Source: Deltaproteobacteria bacterium (lineage in GTDB: Bacteria > Desulfobacterota > Syntrophia > Syntrophales > UBA5619). From it: a DNA stretch of 43,576 nt. This document shows positions 1 through 10,184 of the stretch, one piece after another. The notes below the pieces were generated by a model. It did no database searches and was not told the DNA's origin. It worked only from the letters and a program-made list of their open reading frames with translations. The stretch spans positions 1-43,576 of the forward strand of contig JAPLJY010000109.1 of assembly GCA_026388345.1 (NCBI GenBank), written 5' to 3'. The first letter of the stretch is position 1. Every line of letters begins with the position of its first letter. The position numbers and the translations under genes were made by a program.

Positions 1-43
1 TGATTTGTCGTGAAATTTTCCATGCAATTTTTATACGAATTAC

Positions 44-1588
44 TCACCCGAAAAATTCGGCGGGCTCTCCCAGACGGCATTGGCCCGAAGGAGGCCAGCG
101 ATGAATGGGCCGGGGAAAACCGGAGTTATGCAAAGCTCTCAAGGTGTATGTTTCCTTGTCATATCCGTAAAGCTCTATGCTGGAATCATTGTGGATATAG
201 TTAAAGGCAAAGGATGCAAAGAAATGGTTGTAAAATCCCTGACTGACGACGGCCGTGATCATCTGCCGCCTGTCCGTACGAGCATCATCATAAAGCAGCG
301 GCAGGGGCTTTTCCTTGTATTCTTTTTGCGACCACAGGTATCTCAGATAAACTTCCGTCTGGGTGGGGAATCTCGTAAAATAGGAGACGCCCATGTAAGG
401 CCCGTCATAAGAGAATCTCCTTTGATCCGCGTCGGACTTCTCGAATCCGCCGATGAGTGAAATGATATGCTGGCGATTCGCCAGGTAAATGCTCGGTGTG
501 ATTTCATAACGCCATGTATTATTGTTCAGGGGATCATTGTCGTTGTTGTAAAATGACTCTTTCGCATACCGGAGCGACCCTTTCAGGCCGAAATAGGGGG
601 AGAAAAAGTGCTCATAACTGGGATCGATGTGAATAATATTCGACAGCCGGGTGTTGCCATAATCCTGGTAGGAGAAGCCCACAGGAATCTTCAGGATGTC
701 CTGGCGACCCGCCCACCAGGGGCCCGTATTGATGTCGATCAGCCGATAATTGTATCGGGTGTGATCAAAATACAGGGCCTGGTAAAAATCAAGGCCTGTG
801 TTCCACATGAGCCCCTTCCCTCTGTCCATGTGATACAGAAAATTGGCTCCCAGATTGGTGATGGAAGCGTAATCGTCGATTTTCCTGTTTTCATCCGCAA
901 GGGTCAGTATCCCCCCCAAAACATTAAGTTGCTGGTTGTCCGGACCCGCGCTGACATTGCTGTCATACTGGATGCCCTGGGAAAAGCGAACATTCCAGGA
1001 ATATTTGCGGGTCGCTTCCGTGATAGCGGCAAGGAGCTGGTCAATGTTCTTCAGCACCGGGTCAGGCGGGCGGGTGGCCTTTACCGCTTCAAGCTCATGT
1101 CTGGCCTCTTCATAGCGCCCAAGCTGGAAATAGACAGCCGCCAGATCCAGCCTTACCCGCTGAAGGCCGGGGTTGACGGCCAACATCTCCTGGAACTTTT
1201 TCGCTGCAAGGTTGAGCTCCCCGGATTTCATGGCGCTCGTTCCGATCCACCACATGATGTCCATCGTTTCAACTTCCGAGGCAATGGCATTGAAAATGGG
1301 AAGGGCCTGGCCGTACTTCCCGTCGTAGTACAGGATCAACGCCTCGGAAAGTTTGCTGTCGATCGCCTCCATCTGGTTGGGGCTCATTTTACCGAGCTTT
1401 TCGAAAGCTTTTTGGTTGACATCCAGTTTCGGATCTCTGAGATCCATGTCAGAATCGACGGACTGCGCCGGAGTCAGACCGGATGGCGCAGACGATTGCG
1501 CGACGGCAGGAGGGGTTGGAAACGCGAACCAAATGGCGATAAAAGCGATAGAAAACAAAAACAGATGACGGAAGCATCCTATAATCAT
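44..1588 (-). CDS. TPR/outer-membrane beta-barrel protein, Slam (DUF560)-like
   Basis: Probable outer-membrane protein of the surface lipoprotein assembly modifier type. The N-terminus has a signal peptide (hydrophobic stretch, then PAVAQSS). Roughly residues 70-190 form TPR-like helices (GKYGQALPIF, then VRLDLAAVYFQLGRYEEARH, the usual Slam pre-barrel motif), and from about residue 200 alternating strands rich in Tyr, Trp and Phe form a barrel (FSQGIQYDSNVSAG). An ATG at 1594 has only 2 nt between it and the AGGAGG; the ATG at 1588 has about 8 nt and is the better start, giving 514 aa. The last ~30 residues (after DKETYTLRAL) are Pro/Arg-rich and do not end in the usual aromatic barrel strand, so the 3' end may be frameshifted or replaced. 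No candidate substrate lipoprotein is adjacent. Family moderately sure; secretion function inferred. Confidence 0.72.
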   Translation of the reverse strand: MIIGCFRHLFLFSIAFIAIWFAFPTPPAVAQSSAPSGLTPAQSVDSDMDLRDPKLDVNQKAFEKLGKMSPNQMEAIDSKLSEALILYYDGKYGQALPIFNAIASEVETMDIMWWIGTSAMKSGELNLAAKKFQEMLAVNPGLQRVRLDLAAVYFQLGRYEEARHELEAVKATRPPDPVLKNIDQLLAAITEATRKYSWNVRFSQGIQYDSNVSAGPDNQQLNVLGGILTLADENRKIDDYASITNLGANFLYHMDRGKGLMWNTGLDFYQALYFDHTRYNYRLIDINTGPWWAGRQDILKIPVGFSYQDYGNTRLSNIIHIDPSYEHFFSPYFGLKGSLRYAKESFYNNDNDPLNNNTWRYEITPSIYLANRQHIISLIGGFEKSDADQRRFSYDGPYMGVSYFTRFPTQTEVYLRYLWSQKEYKEKPLPLLYDDARTDRRQMITAVVSQGFYNHFFASFAFNYIHNDSSIELYGYDKETYTLRALHNSGFPRPIHRWPPSGQCRLGEPAEFFG

Positions 1589-1695
1589 AACCATTCCTCC
1601 TGGTGCTTTATTCGCTGTGCTTGGGCAGGGATCATGATCTTCAAAGGTCTCATTGTTAGACTTTTTACGGGCTCGTCACGGTTGAGTTGAACGAA

Positions 1696-1724
1696 ATTTT
1701 AGAGATGTTTTTGTCCAAAGTCAA
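1696..1724 (-). promoter_or_regulatory. Sigma70-type promoter for the Slam-like gene
   Basis: On the minus strand TTGACT (1724-1719) and TAAAAT (1701-1696) are separated by exactly 17 nt. A start near 1689 gives about 100 nt of leader before the ATG at 1588. Sequence match only. Confidence 0.6.
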
Positions 1725-1818
1725 TCGAAATAATGGACACGAACCAATATCCTTGTCTAACGGGAAGTCTTGATGTAAGGTGCCCCATATAGAACTTAGG
1801 TGCATAAGGAGGCGCAAC

Positions 1819-3876
1819 ATGAGCGACCGTATGTCTTTGGAGGAAAAGTGCATCAACACGATCCGGTTTCTGGCGGCGGACGCCATTGAAAAGGCCAAGT
1901 CCGGCCATCCCGGCATGCCGATGGGGGCTGCTGCCGCGGCCTTCACCCTCTGGACGCGGCGCCTGAAGCACAACCCGGCCGATCCGCTCTGGCCCGACCG
2001 GGACCGCTTTGTGCTGTCCGCCGGGCACGCCTCGATGCTCCTCTATACCCTCCTGTACCTCTCCGGCTACGACCTCTCCCTGGATGACCTGAAGGCCTTC
2101 CGCCAGTGGGGGAGCAAAACGCCCGGCCATCCGGAACGCCGGCATCCTGCGGGTGCGGAGATGACCACGGGTCCCCTCGGCCAGGGTCTGGCCGCGGCGG
2201 TCGGGATGGCGATCGCGGAGGCCCATCTCGCGGCCCGGTTCAACCGGCCCGACCACCCGGTTGTGCATCACCGGACCTACGTCTTCGCGAGCGACGGCGA
2301 TCTCATGGAGGGGCTCTCCGCCGAGGCCTGCGCGCTGGCCGGCCACCTGGGCTTAGGGAAGCTGACCCTCCTGTACGACGACAACAGGATCTCCCTGTCG
2401 GGGGCCACCTCGCTGTGCTTCACGGAGGACATCGACCAGCGGTTTGCCGCCTCCGGTTGGCAGGTGATTGCGGTTCAGGACGGCAACGACACGACGGCGG
2501 TCGACAGGGCGCTTGCCTTGGCGGCGGCAGAGACTGCGAAACCTTCGCTCATCCGTCTCCAAACGACGATCGGCTTCGGGGCGCCCAAGAAGCAGAATAC
2601 CAGCGCGGCCCACGGTTCCCCTCTCGGGGCGGAGGAGTTGAAGGCGGCCAAGGAGAACTTGGGATGGCCGGTCGATCCCCCGTTCTTCGTCCCGGATGAG
2701 GCGCTTGGTTTCTTCCGGCAGGCCGCGGCCGCAAGCGCGAAAAGAGAGGAATCATGGAAGGAGGCCTTCCGGAACTACGCCGCCGCCTATCCGGAGGCGG
2801 CCGCTGAATTCGAACGGGTCATGAGGGGCGAGCTCCCGGCCGGCTGGGAGAAGGCGCTTCCCGTATACGGCCCGGGGACGAAGGACGTGGCGACGCGCAA
2901 GACGTCCGAGGCCGTCCTCCAGGCCCTCGGGAATGCGATCCCGGAACTGATGGGCGGCGCGGCCGATCTGAACCCTTCTACTTTCTCCTGGCTCAAAGGG
3001 ATGGGTGATTTCCAGAAGCCGGGCGAGGGGCCCGCCTGCCGGGAAGGGGCCTGCGGCGGGGAGTGGGGCTACGGCGGCCGGAATATCCATTTCGGCGTCC
3101 GGGAGCACGCGATGGCCGCGATTGCGGGCGGGATGGCGATGCACGGGGGAATCCTCCCCTTCACCGGGACCTTTTTCACCTTCGCCGACTACATGCGGCC
3201 GTCGATCCGGCTGGCCGCCCTGATGGGCCTTCAGGTGATCTACATCTTCACCCACGACAGCATCGGCGTCGGCGAGGACGGCCCGACCCACCAGCCCGTC
3301 GAGCAACTGATGAGCCTGCGGGTAATTCCCAACCTGACGGTCATCCGCCCGGCGGATGCCAACGAGACGGTCGAGGCCTGGCGCATGGCGATCAAAAACG
3401 GGATCGGTCCAACCGCCCTCATCTTCACCCGCCAGAACCTGCCCGTTGCGGACCGTTCGACGGTCGGTCCGGCGGACGGTCTCCGGAAAGGGGGATACGT
3501 CTTCTGGGAGTCGGGGGAGGGGGCGCCGGAGGCGATCCTGATTGGGACGGGGTCGGAAGTTCCGCTCGCCCTCGCGGCGGGAAAAACGCTTGCCGCGGAG
3601 GGGGTCCGTGTCCGCGTCGTCTCGCTTCCGAGCTGGGAGCTCTTCGACCGCCAGCCGAAGATGTACCGGGATCAAGTCCTCCCGCCCGACGTGGGTGCGA
3701 GGGTCGCCGTCGAGGCGGGGGTCCGCCTGGGGTGGGAGCATTACGTCGGTATCACGGGGGCCGTCGTGGGGATCGACCGGTTCGGTGCGAGCGCCCCGTA
3801 CCAGACCATCTATGAAAAATTCGGGGTGACCGCGGAAGCGGTCGCGGCGGCGGCGCGGCGTCTCCTGGGGAGGTAG
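1819..3876 (+). CDS. tkt: Transketolase
   Basis: Thiamine-diphosphate enzyme of the non-oxidative pentose phosphate pathway, moving two-carbon units between sugar phosphates. About 685 aa, normal for the family. Visible motifs: [10 protein letters not shown] near the N-terminus, [14 protein letters not shown], the ThDP/metal motif SDGDLMEG followed by the conserved DDN, and the catalytic-Glu region [14 protein letters not shown] in the pyrimidine-binding domain, then [19 protein letters not shown]. An in-frame ATG lies 39 nt upstream at 1780, but AAGGAGG at 1807-1812 sits 6-7 nt before the ATG at 1819, which decides the start. The neighbour downstream, glucose-6-phosphate isomerase, is in the same strand and pathway, though a palindromic element separates them. 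Very GC-rich codons, no sign of damage. Confidence 0.97.
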   Translation: MSDRMSLEEKCINTIRFLAADAIEKAKSGHPGMPMGAAAAAFTLWTRRLKHNPADPLWPDRDRFVLSAGHASMLLYTLLYLSGYDLSLDDLKAFRQWGSKTPGHPERRHPAGAEMTTGPLGQGLAAAVGMAIAEAHLAARFNRPDHPVVHHRTYVFASDGDLMEGLSAEACALAGHLGLGKLTLLYDDNRISLSGATSLCFTEDIDQRFAASGWQVIAVQDGNDTTAVDRALALAAAETAKPSLIRLQTTIGFGAPKKQNTSAAHGSPLGAEELKAAKENLGWPVDPPFFVPDEALGFFRQAAAASAKREESWKEAFRNYAAAYPEAAAEFERVMRGELPAGWEKALPVYGPGTKDVATRKTSEAVLQALGNAIPELMGGAADLNPSTFSWLKGMGDFQKPGEGPACREGACGGEWGYGGRNIHFGVREHAMAAIAGGMAMHGGILPFTGTFFTFADYMRPSIRLAALMGLQVIYIFTHDSIGVGEDGPTHQPVEQLMSLRVIPNLTVIRPADANETVEAWRMAIKNGIGPTALIFTRQNLPVADRSTVGPADGLRKGGYVFWESGEGAPEAILIGTGSEVPLALAAGKTLAAEGVRVRVVSLPSWELFDRQPKMYRDQVLPPDVGARVAVEAGVRLGWEHYVGITGAVVGIDRFGASAPYQTIYEKFGVTAEAVAAAARRLLGR

Positions 3877-3885
3877 CAAAAGGAG

Positions 3886-4112
3886 GGACAGCTCCAACTT
3901 TTGCCCGGGCTTGGCGCTTCGCCGGGACACTGGACATTTTTCGACCATGCATGTCCTCGCTTCGCTGCCGGGAAAAAACTCGCGCTTAGCGCTCAGACAA
4001 TTTTCCCGGCGGGCGCTGCGCTACGGCGGCATGTAGCCCGAAAAATCTCCAATGTGTCCCTCTCGAAGGCCGACACCCGGCCTCGGGAAAGTAAAGAGAC
4101 AGGGAGCTGTCC
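3886..4112. repeat. 227-bp nested palindromic element (MITE/REP-like)
   Basis: The gap between tkt and pgi folds as one long imperfect palindrome. Outer arms GGACAGCTCC (3886-3895) and GGAGCTGTCC (4103-4112) are perfect 10-bp complements. Middle arms GGGACACTGGACATTTTTCG (3924-3943) and 4039-4060 match with a 2-nt insertion. Inner arms GCCGGGAAAA (3967-3976) and TTTTCCCGGC (4001-4010) are perfect. There is no reading frame inside. The GGGACA ends resemble elements mobilised by REP-associated tyrosine transposases in this phylum; that origin is inference. Transcribed, it would also be a large hairpin just after tkt. Confidence 0.6.
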
Positions 4113-4155
4113 ATAAGAACCGCTCCTTGTTTTTCATCAATGGGAGGGAAGGGTC

Positions 4156-5838
4156 ATGACGACATCACTGACGTTTCGTCCGGGATCATGCCGGGCGGCG
4201 GCGGAGGAGGCCCGCAAGGCTCTGGCGGCCGGGCGGGTCGTGGAACGGATCCGGCGGAAGGACCATGCCGTATGGAAGCCCGAGCCCGTTGAGATCGCAA
4301 ACCGCCTCGGCTGGCTCGACAGCCCGCAGGCGATGCAAGGTCGGCTCGCTGAGATTGCAACCGCCGTCGATGGGATTCGCGCCGACGGCTTCAACTTCGC
4401 CCTTCTTCTCGGGATGGGCGGCTCCAGCCTCGCGCCCGAGGTCTTCCGGAAGGTCTTCGGTAAGGCCGAAGGCTTCCTCGACCTCGCCGTCCTGGACAGC
4501 ACGGATCCCGGGGCGGTCCTTGCCCGCGCGGAAGGCCTCGACCTTCGCCGGACGCTCTTCATCGTCTCCACGAAATCGGGCGGTACGGTCGAGACCTTCT
4601 CCTTCATGAGGTATTTTTACAACCTCGTTGCGGAGAAGCTTGGGGCGGAAGAGGCGGGGAAACACTTTCTGGCGATCACCGATCCCGGGAGCGCCCTGGC
4701 GGATCTCGCCCATGTGAACCGCTTCCGCCATACCTTCCTCAACGACCCGGAGATCGGCGGGCGCTATTCGGCCCTCTCCTGCTTCGGACTCGTCCCGGCG
4801 GCGCTGATCGGTATGAATGTGAAGCGATTTCTGGAGCGGGCCGCGGCGGCCGCGGCCGTTGAATTTTCCGGCACGCAGATGAACGGGTCCGTCCTCGGGG
4901 CGCTCCTCGGGGAGCTTGCGGCGCAGGGGCGCGACAAGCTCACATTCCTCTTTTCGCCGCCGCTGGCCGCCTTCGGCGACTGGGTGGAGCAGCTCCTCGC
5001 GGAAAGCCTGGGGAAGGAGGGGGAGGGGATCCTGCCGGTCGTGGGGGAGCGGATCTGGGCGCCTTCGGTTTACCGCGACGACCGCCTCTTCTGTGCGATC
5101 CGGCTGGCCGGGGATCTCATCGGGGAGGAAGAACTGACCGCGCTGGCCGGGGCCGGCCATCCCGTGATCGACATCGAGCTTACCGATCCTTTTGACCTGG
5201 GCGGCCAGTGCTTTTTCTGGGAGATGGCCACGGCGGTTGCGGCCTGGCGGCTGGCGATCAACCCCTTCGACCAGCCGGATGTGGAGGCGGCGAAGATTCT
5301 TGCCCGGAAGATGATCGCGGAGTACCGGGAGAAGGGTGGAATGCCGGCGGAGTTGCCTTCGATTACGGGGGCCGGCTTCTCCGTCTACGGCGACGTCCCG
5401 GCGGGAACGCCGGAGGAGGCGCTGGCGGCGTTTCTCGCGCAGGCGAAACCGGGTGCGTATGCCGCGCTCCAGGCATATCTGATTCCCTCTCCGGGGATGG
5501 ACGAGGCCCTGCAGCGCCTCCGGATGCGGATCCGGGACCGTTTCCGGCTCGTTACGACCGTAGGCTACGGACCCCGCTTCCTCCACTCGACGGGGCAGCT
5601 CCACAAGGGGGACGCCGGGTACGGCCTGTTCATCCAGTTCACGGCGGACGATCCCCGGGATGCGCCGATCCCCGATGAACTCGGGCGGCCGGAATCCTCC
5701 CTCACGTTCGGCATCCTGAAACAGGCCCAGGTTCTCGGCGACCGTCAGGCCCTGCTCAACGCGGGACGCCGCGCAATCCGGATCCACCTCCACGGAAATC
5801 TGACGGAAGGCATATCCCGCTTGACGGCGACCCTGTAA
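4156..5838 (+). CDS. pgi: Glucose-6-phosphate isomerase, TAL-PGI C-domain type
   Basis: Interconverts glucose 6-phosphate and fructose 6-phosphate. The 560-aa protein carries the two SIS sugar-isomerase domains: [20 protein letters not shown] near residue 80, then the phosphate-binding [13 protein letters not shown] near residue 140, [18 protein letters not shown] and [19 protein letters not shown]. The C-terminal [19 protein letters not shown] is shared with the isomerase half of bifunctional transaldolase-isomerase proteins; here that half stands alone with no transaldolase domain. GGGAGGGAAGGGTC precedes the ATG. The next gene begins 20 nt after the stop, so the two are probably co-transcribed. 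Function confident; the TAL-PGI affinity is by motif memory. Confidence 0.92.
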   Translation: MTTSLTFRPGSCRAAAEEARKALAAGRVVERIRRKDHAVWKPEPVEIANRLGWLDSPQAMQGRLAEIATAVDGIRADGFNFALLLGMGGSSLAPEVFRKVFGKAEGFLDLAVLDSTDPGAVLARAEGLDLRRTLFIVSTKSGGTVETFSFMRYFYNLVAEKLGAEEAGKHFLAITDPGSALADLAHVNRFRHTFLNDPEIGGRYSALSCFGLVPAALIGMNVKRFLERAAAAAAVEFSGTQMNGSVLGALLGELAAQGRDKLTFLFSPPLAAFGDWVEQLLAESLGKEGEGILPVVGERIWAPSVYRDDRLFCAIRLAGDLIGEEELTALAGAGHPVIDIELTDPFDLGGQCFFWEMATAVAAWRLAINPFDQPDVEAAKILARKMIAEYREKGGMPAELPSITGAGFSVYGDVPAGTPEEALAAFLAQAKPGAYAALQAYLIPSPGMDEALQRLRMRIRDRFRLVTTVGYGPRFLHSTGQLHKGDAGYGLFIQFTADDPRDAPIPDELGRPESSLTFGILKQAQVLGDRQALLNAGRRAIRIHLHGNLTEGISRLTATL

Positions 5839-5858
5839 CGCCCCGGAGGAAAAATGCG

Positions 5859-7964
5859 ATGATCCCGGGAGCCCTGAACCGTTTGAAGCACGAAAAGAGC
5901 CCCTACCTCCTCCAGCATGCCGAAAATCCCGTGGACTGGTATCCCTGGGGGGAGGAGGCTTTTGCCCGGGCGAAACGGGAGGACAAGCCCGTCTTCCTGT
6001 CGATCGGCTACTCCACCTGCCACTGGTGCCATGTCATGGCCCACGAATCCTTTGAAGATGAGGAGACGGCCTCCCTCCTCAACGAGGCCTTCGTCTGCGT
6101 CAAGGTGGATCGTGAGGAGAGGCCGGATATCGACGGGATCTACATGCGGGTCTGCCAGATGATGACCGGGGGCGGGGGATGGCCGCTGACCGTTGTCATG
6201 ACGCCGGAGCGGCGCCCCTTCTTCGCGGCCACCTATATTCCGAAGGGGAACCGGTGGGGGAAAACGGGGCTCATCGAGCTGATCCCGCAGATCGGCAGAC
6301 TCTGGCGGACGGAACGTGAACGGATCGAAGAGGCGGCGGCCAAGACCGTATCCGTCCTGCGGCAACCAGTCTCCGAGCAAGGGGAGACCCCTGGTGCGGA
6401 GACCCTCTCCGAGGCCTTTGCGGAACTTCAGGGACAGTTCGATGAGGAGTTCGGCGGATTCGGCGCCGCCCCGAAGTTCCCGATGCCCCATCAACTGCTC
6501 TTCCTGCTCCGGCACGGGGAGAGGACCGGCGGGGAAGAGGCGATACGGATGGCGGGGAAGACCCTCCGGACGATGCGCCGGGGCGGGATCTTCGATCAGC
6601 TTGGCTACGGTTTCCACCGCTACAGCACCGACCGGCAATGGCTCGTTCCCCACTTCGAGAAGATGCTCTACGACCAGGCCCTCTGCGCGCTGGCGGCCAC
6701 GGAGGCCTTTCAAGCGGGTAGCGACAGTAGCGACAGGGAGCACACCCGGACCGCGCGGGAGGTCCTGGAATACGTGCTGCGCGACCTGCACGCGCCCGAA
6801 GGGGGATTTTACGCCGCCGAGGACGCCGACAGCGAGGGGGAGGAGGGGCGTTTCTACCTCTGGGGGATGGATGAGATCCGCCGCCTCCTCGATCCGGAGG
6901 AGGCTTGCTTTGCAGTGGAGATCTTCGGCCTTGAGGAGGGGGGAAATTTCACCGACCCCGTGACGGGGAAGCGGATGGGCCTGAACATCCTCCACCTTGC
7001 CGATTCGGAGGAGGAGGCCGCCGAAGGGTATGGGATTTCCGGGGAGGAGCTCCGGCGGCGCCTGGATAACGTTCGTCGAAAGCTCCTGGCCGCCCGTGCC
7101 GGAAGGGTCCGCCCCCGGCGGGACGAAAAGATCCTCGCGGACTGGAACGGCCTGATGATCGCGGCCCTGGCCCGGGCGGCCTGCGTACTGGAGGAACCCC
7201 GGTATCTCGCTGCGGCCCGTGTAGCCGCCGACTTCGTCCGGACGCGGATGCAAACCCCGGACGGCCGGCTTCTCCACCGCTGGTGCGGCGGCGAACCGGC
7301 CGTGACGGGAAACCTCGACGATTACGCCTTCATGGTCTGGGGGGCAATCGAGCTCTACGAGGCGGGGTTTGCCGCGGGCGACCTGCGGACGGCGCTCGAA
7401 CTTCAACGGATTTTGACGGACCGTTTCCGTGATCCGGAGGGCGGTTTCTTCTTTACGCCGGACGACGGCGAGGAACTCCTCGTCCGGCTTAAAGAAAGCC
7501 ACGACGGGGCCGTCCCCTCGGGAAACGCCGTGACGCTGATGAACCTGATCCACCTGGGGAGGATGACCGGCGACCCCCGTCTGGAGGAAGAGGCGGCGGC
7601 GTTGTGCCGCGCCTTCGCCGAATCCGTCCGGCGGTTCCCGTCCGCCCATGCCCAGTGGCTGGTTGCGCTGGAGATGCTGGCGGCCCCCTCCTGCGAGGTG
7701 GTGGTCACGGGCCGTCGGGAGGCTCTGGATACCCGGGAGATGATCGAGGTCGTGCGCCGCTGCCGCTCGCCGCGGCCGGTCCTGCTGCTTCGTCCCGCGG
7801 GGGAGACGGCGCCGGAAATCGCGGAGCTCGCACCGTTCACGCGGGAGATGGGGGCGATCGGCGGCCGGGCCGCCGCCTACGTCTGCCAAAACTTTTCCTG
7901 CCGGCGGCCGGTGACCGATCCGCAGGAGCTGGCGGCGATCCTGGCCGCAGAGGGGAAACGATGA
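5859..7964 (+). CDS. YyaL/SSP411-type thioredoxin-domain protein (DUF255)
   Basis: A 701-aa protein of the widespread YyaL/spermatogenesis-associated 20 family, whose reaction is not firmly known. The N-terminal thioredoxin-like domain (about 1-170) opens with the family signature [20 protein letters not shown], then [16 protein letters not shown] with a CHWC redox pair, [11 protein letters not shown], and [13 protein letters not shown]. The rest is an alpha/alpha-barrel like glycosidase/epimerase folds ([41 protein letters not shown]). CGGAGGAAAA lies before the ATG. Its stop overlaps the next start (ATGA at 7961-7964), so the following nucleotidyltransferase is translationally coupled. Length is normal for the family. 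Confidence 0.93.
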   Translation: MIPGALNRLKHEKSPYLLQHAENPVDWYPWGEEAFARAKREDKPVFLSIGYSTCHWCHVMAHESFEDEETASLLNEAFVCVKVDREERPDIDGIYMRVCQMMTGGGGWPLTVVMTPERRPFFAATYIPKGNRWGKTGLIELIPQIGRLWRTERERIEEAAAKTVSVLRQPVSEQGETPGAETLSEAFAELQGQFDEEFGGFGAAPKFPMPHQLLFLLRHGERTGGEEAIRMAGKTLRTMRRGGIFDQLGYGFHRYSTDRQWLVPHFEKMLYDQALCALAATEAFQAGSDSSDREHTRTAREVLEYVLRDLHAPEGGFYAAEDADSEGEEGRFYLWGMDEIRRLLDPEEACFAVEIFGLEEGGNFTDPVTGKRMGLNILHLADSEEEAAEGYGISGEELRRRLDNVRRKLLAARAGRVRPRRDEKILADWNGLMIAALARAACVLEEPRYLAAARVAADFVRTRMQTPDGRLLHRWCGGEPAVTGNLDDYAFMVWGAIELYEAGFAAGDLRTALELQRILTDRFRDPEGGFFFTPDDGEELLVRLKESHDGAVPSGNAVTLMNLIHLGRMTGDPRLEEEAAALCRAFAESVRRFPSAHAQWLVALEMLAAPSCEVVVTGRREALDTREMIEVVRRCRSPRPVLLLRPAGETAPEIAELAPFTREMGAIGGRAAAYVCQNFSCRRPVTDPQELAAILAAEGKR

Positions 7965-8350
7965 CCGGGGGCGCAACCCGTAAGCCCCGCCAGACCGCTT
8001 CCTTGCCGGGAAGCCCTGCCCTGTGGGCGGGGAACTTCAATCCGGAGATCGAGATCCCCCGCGATGAGATCGCGGCCTTCTGCGGAAAGTGGGGGGTTGC
8101 GGAGCTTTCCCTCTTTGGCTCCGCCCTCCGGGGGGATTTCCGGCCGGAGAGCGACATCGACCTCCTCGTCCGTTTTGACCCCGGAAAGGAGTACGGCCTC
8201 CTTGCGTTCGCCCGGATGCGGGAGGAGTTGGAGACGATCTTCGGGCGGCCGGTCGATCTGGTGGCGGAAAAGGCTGTGGAACGAAGCGAAAATCACATCA
8301 AACGCCGGCATATCCTCACGACGAAGGTGGTCATCCATGCAGCGGGATGA
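7961..8350 (+). CDS. MNT-type nucleotidyltransferase (MntA-like antitoxin)
   Basis: A 129-aa minimal nucleotidyltransferase. The catalytic signature [15 protein letters not shown] fits GSx10DxD exactly, followed by LLVRFDP. In HepT-MntA systems the MNT partner AMPylates a tyrosine of the HEPN RNase to silence it; that is known for the family and inferred here. Residues 1-~30 ([14 protein letters not shown]) are a non-conserved extension before the domain. The ATG overlaps the stop of the upstream YyaL-type gene by 4 nt and its own 3' end overlaps the HEPN start by 14 nt, so all three are likely translated together. All three catalytic acidic/Gly-Ser positions are present, so this protein looks active. 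Confidence 0.85.
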   Translation: MTGGATRKPRQTASLPGSPALWAGNFNPEIEIPRDEIAAFCGKWGVAELSLFGSALRGDFRPESDIDLLVRFDPGKEYGLLAFARMREELETIFGRPVDLVAEKAVERSENHIKRRHILTTKVVIHAAG

Positions 8351-8690
8351 TGGGATCCTGCTGGACATCCTGATCGCGGCAAGGCGCGCGCGGCTGTACG
8401 TTTCCGGGATGACGCGGGAAGAGTTCGATGTAAGCCCCCTCCACCAGGATGCCGTGGAGGGGAGGCTGATTGCGATCGGTTCCCTGACCCGCCGGCTTTC
8501 CCCCTTCCTGCGGGAGAGCCATCCTGAGATTCCCTGGCGCGAATTGACGGCGATGGGCAACAACCGTCTTGTGGCGGAGTATTTCCGTCTCGACGTCGGC
8601 GCGGTCTGGCATACCGTTCTCACGGAGCTGCCTCCAGTCATCGCGCTCATCGAGGCGCTTCTACCGCCTGAGAAGGAATCCCCAACCTGA
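8337..8690 (+). CDS. HepT-like HEPN-domain protein with degenerate RNase motif
   Basis: A 117-aa all-helical protein of the HepT/DUF86 type ([15 protein letters not shown] at the start, IPWRELTAMGNNRLVAEYF near residue 80, then VWHTVLTELPPVIALIEALL). It directly follows and overlaps the MNT gene. In active HepT toxins the helix carries Rx4HxY (as in R-N-R-L-V-H-E-Y). Here the same stretch reads N-N-R-L-V-A-E-Y: the arginine is Asn and the histidine is Ala (codon GCG, 8566-8575 region), while the tyrosine, the known AMPylation site, remains. RNase activity is therefore doubtful; it may be a non-toxic or repurposed partner. Family call is good; loss of activity is inferred from the residues. 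Confidence 0.8.
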   Translation: MQRDDGILLDILIAARRARLYVSGMTREEFDVSPLHQDAVEGRLIAIGSLTRRLSPFLRESHPEIPWRELTAMGNNRLVAEYFRLDVGAVWHTVLTELPPVIALIEALLPPEKESPT

Positions 8691-8712
8691 AGACTTCTGG
8701 ATACCGGGAAGC

Positions 8713-9927
8713 TTATCCCAGGCGGCGCCGGAGTTCTCGGTCGAGCGTGTCGAGAAACTGGCTGGTGGTTTCCCATGCCTGACCGCCGCCGATCATGACC
8801 GCCAGGTCCCGGGTCATATGGCCGGCTTCGACCGATTCGATGCAGACCCGCTCTAGGGTGTCGGCGAAGCGGACCAGATCGGGCGTGCCGTCCAGCTCGC
8901 CGCGGCGGTTCAGGCCGCGCGTCCAGGCGAAGATCGAGGCGATCGGGTTGGTCGAGGTCTCCCTGCCGGCCTGGTGGTTGCGGTAGTGGCGGGTCACGGT
9001 GCCGTGCGCGGCCTCGGCTTCGAAGGCCTTGCAATCCGGGCTCATCAGCACGGAGGTCATCAGGCCGAGCGATCCGTAGCCCTGGGCCAGGGCATCGGAT
9101 TGCACGTCGCCGTCGTAGTTCTTGCACGCCCAGAGGTAACCGCCGCTCCATTTGAGGTTGCAGGCGACCATGTCGTCGATCAGGCGGTGCATGTAGGTGA
9201 GGCCGGCGGCCTTGAATTTGTCGGCAAACTCGGCGTCGAAGATCTCCTGGAACAGGTTTTTGAAGCGGCCGTCGTAGACCTTGAGGATCGTGTTCTTGGT
9301 CGAGAGATAGACCGGGTATCGGCGCGCCAGGCCGTAGGTGAAGCAGGCGCGAGCGAAGCCGCTGATCGACTCGTCGGTATTGTACATCGCCATGACCACG
9401 CCGGAGCCTTCCGCTTTGTATACCTCTTTCTCGATCATCGGGCCGCCGTCTTCCGGCACAAAGGTCAGCCTCAGTGTCCCCTTGCCGGGGTAGAGGATTT
9501 CGCTGGCGCGGTACTGGTCGCCGAAGGCGTGGCGCGCCACGACGACCGGTTTGTCCCAATGGGGAATCGGCCGCGGCACGTTTCTGCAGACGATCGGCTC
9601 ACGGAAGATAGTGCCGTCCAGGATATTGCGGATGGTGCCGTTCGGACTGGGCAGCATTTCGGGAGAGCCGAATTCCCTGAGGCGGCTTTCGTCGTGGGTG
9701 ATGGTCGCGCACTTGACTGCGACGCCGTATTCCTTGGTCGCATGGGCGGCATCGACAGTGACCTGATCCCGGGTGACGTCGCGGTTCAGGATGCCGAGAT
9801 CGTAATACTTCAGGTCGATGTCGAGATGCGGGTAAATCAGTTTCTCCTTGATTCTGGCCCAGATGATCCGGGTCATTTCATCGCCGTCCATCTCGACGAC
9901 GGGATTTGCTACCTTGATTTTTGCCAT
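8713..9927 (-). CDS. icd: NADP-dependent isocitrate dehydrogenase
   Basis: Oxidatively decarboxylates isocitrate to 2-oxoglutarate in the TCA cycle. The 404-aa protein belongs to the homodimeric type shared with eukaryotes and alphaproteobacteria, not the E. coli type: [20 protein letters not shown] at the N-terminus, substrate site [19 protein letters not shown], Mg-binding HRLIDDMVA and [19 protein letters not shown], and [14 protein letters not shown] with the Arg-His pair typical of NADP use. A GAGGGAG sits just before the ATG. It is read away from the SDR gene, towards the HEPN gene, with a 22-nt gap between the convergent stops. Codon use (GCC, GGC, CGC) resembles the adjacent SDR and differs slightly from the pgi region, which could mean separate acquisition. 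Confidence 0.95.
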   Translation of the reverse strand: MAKIKVANPVVEMDGDEMTRIIWARIKEKLIYPHLDIDLKYYDLGILNRDVTRDQVTVDAAHATKEYGVAVKCATITHDESRLREFGSPEMLPSPNGTIRNILDGTIFREPIVCRNVPRPIPHWDKPVVVARHAFGDQYRASEILYPGKGTLRLTFVPEDGGPMIEKEVYKAEGSGVVMAMYNTDESISGFARACFTYGLARRYPVYLSTKNTILKVYDGRFKNLFQEIFDAEFADKFKAAGLTYMHRLIDDMVACNLKWSGGYLWACKNYDGDVQSDALAQGYGSLGLMTSVLMSPDCKAFEAEAAHGTVTRHYRNHQAGRETSTNPIASIFAWTRGLNRRGELDGTPDLVRFADTLERVCIESVEAGHMTRDLAVMIGGGQAWETTSQFLDTLDRELRRRLG

Positions 9928-10099
9928 GACTCCCTCTATGAATTATAATTTAAAAATGCAGTACGCGTCCGCACGATCTGTCGGTTCACCCCTCCATCAA
10001 AATACTTCTTATGCCCGATCCGGAGGCAATGCGCAAGCCGTTTCAGCGGGGCCGGATGCGCCTGTGCCTTTTTGCAGCCGCCGCGACCGCACCGGGATC

Positions 10100-10128
10100 T
10101 TGACTGTCAAAATCCTATAGGATATATG
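10100..10128 (+). promoter_or_regulatory. Promoter with 12-bp palindrome upstream of the SDR gene
   Basis: TTGACT (10100-10105) and TATATG (10123-10128) are 17 nt apart. Between them is a perfect palindrome, ATCCTATAGGAT (10112-10123), ending in the -10 box: a plausible operator. The -10 match is only 4 of 6. Confidence 0.4.
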
Positions 10129-10184
10129 ACCAACGTACAATGCCCGGTAGGCATTGCTTAAGAAGAAGGAGGAAGAGAAGAGAT

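Noticed and set aside
4186..5793. 535-codon minus-strand frame opposite pgi
   Set aside because: Composition shadow of the isomerase gene; no start signal or family motif.
5745..7976. 743-codon open frame on the minus strand opposite the YyaL-type gene
   Set aside because: GC-rich coding DNA leaves the opposite strand open; the protein is Pro/Arg/Gly-rich with no motif, while the plus-strand protein is clearly conserved.
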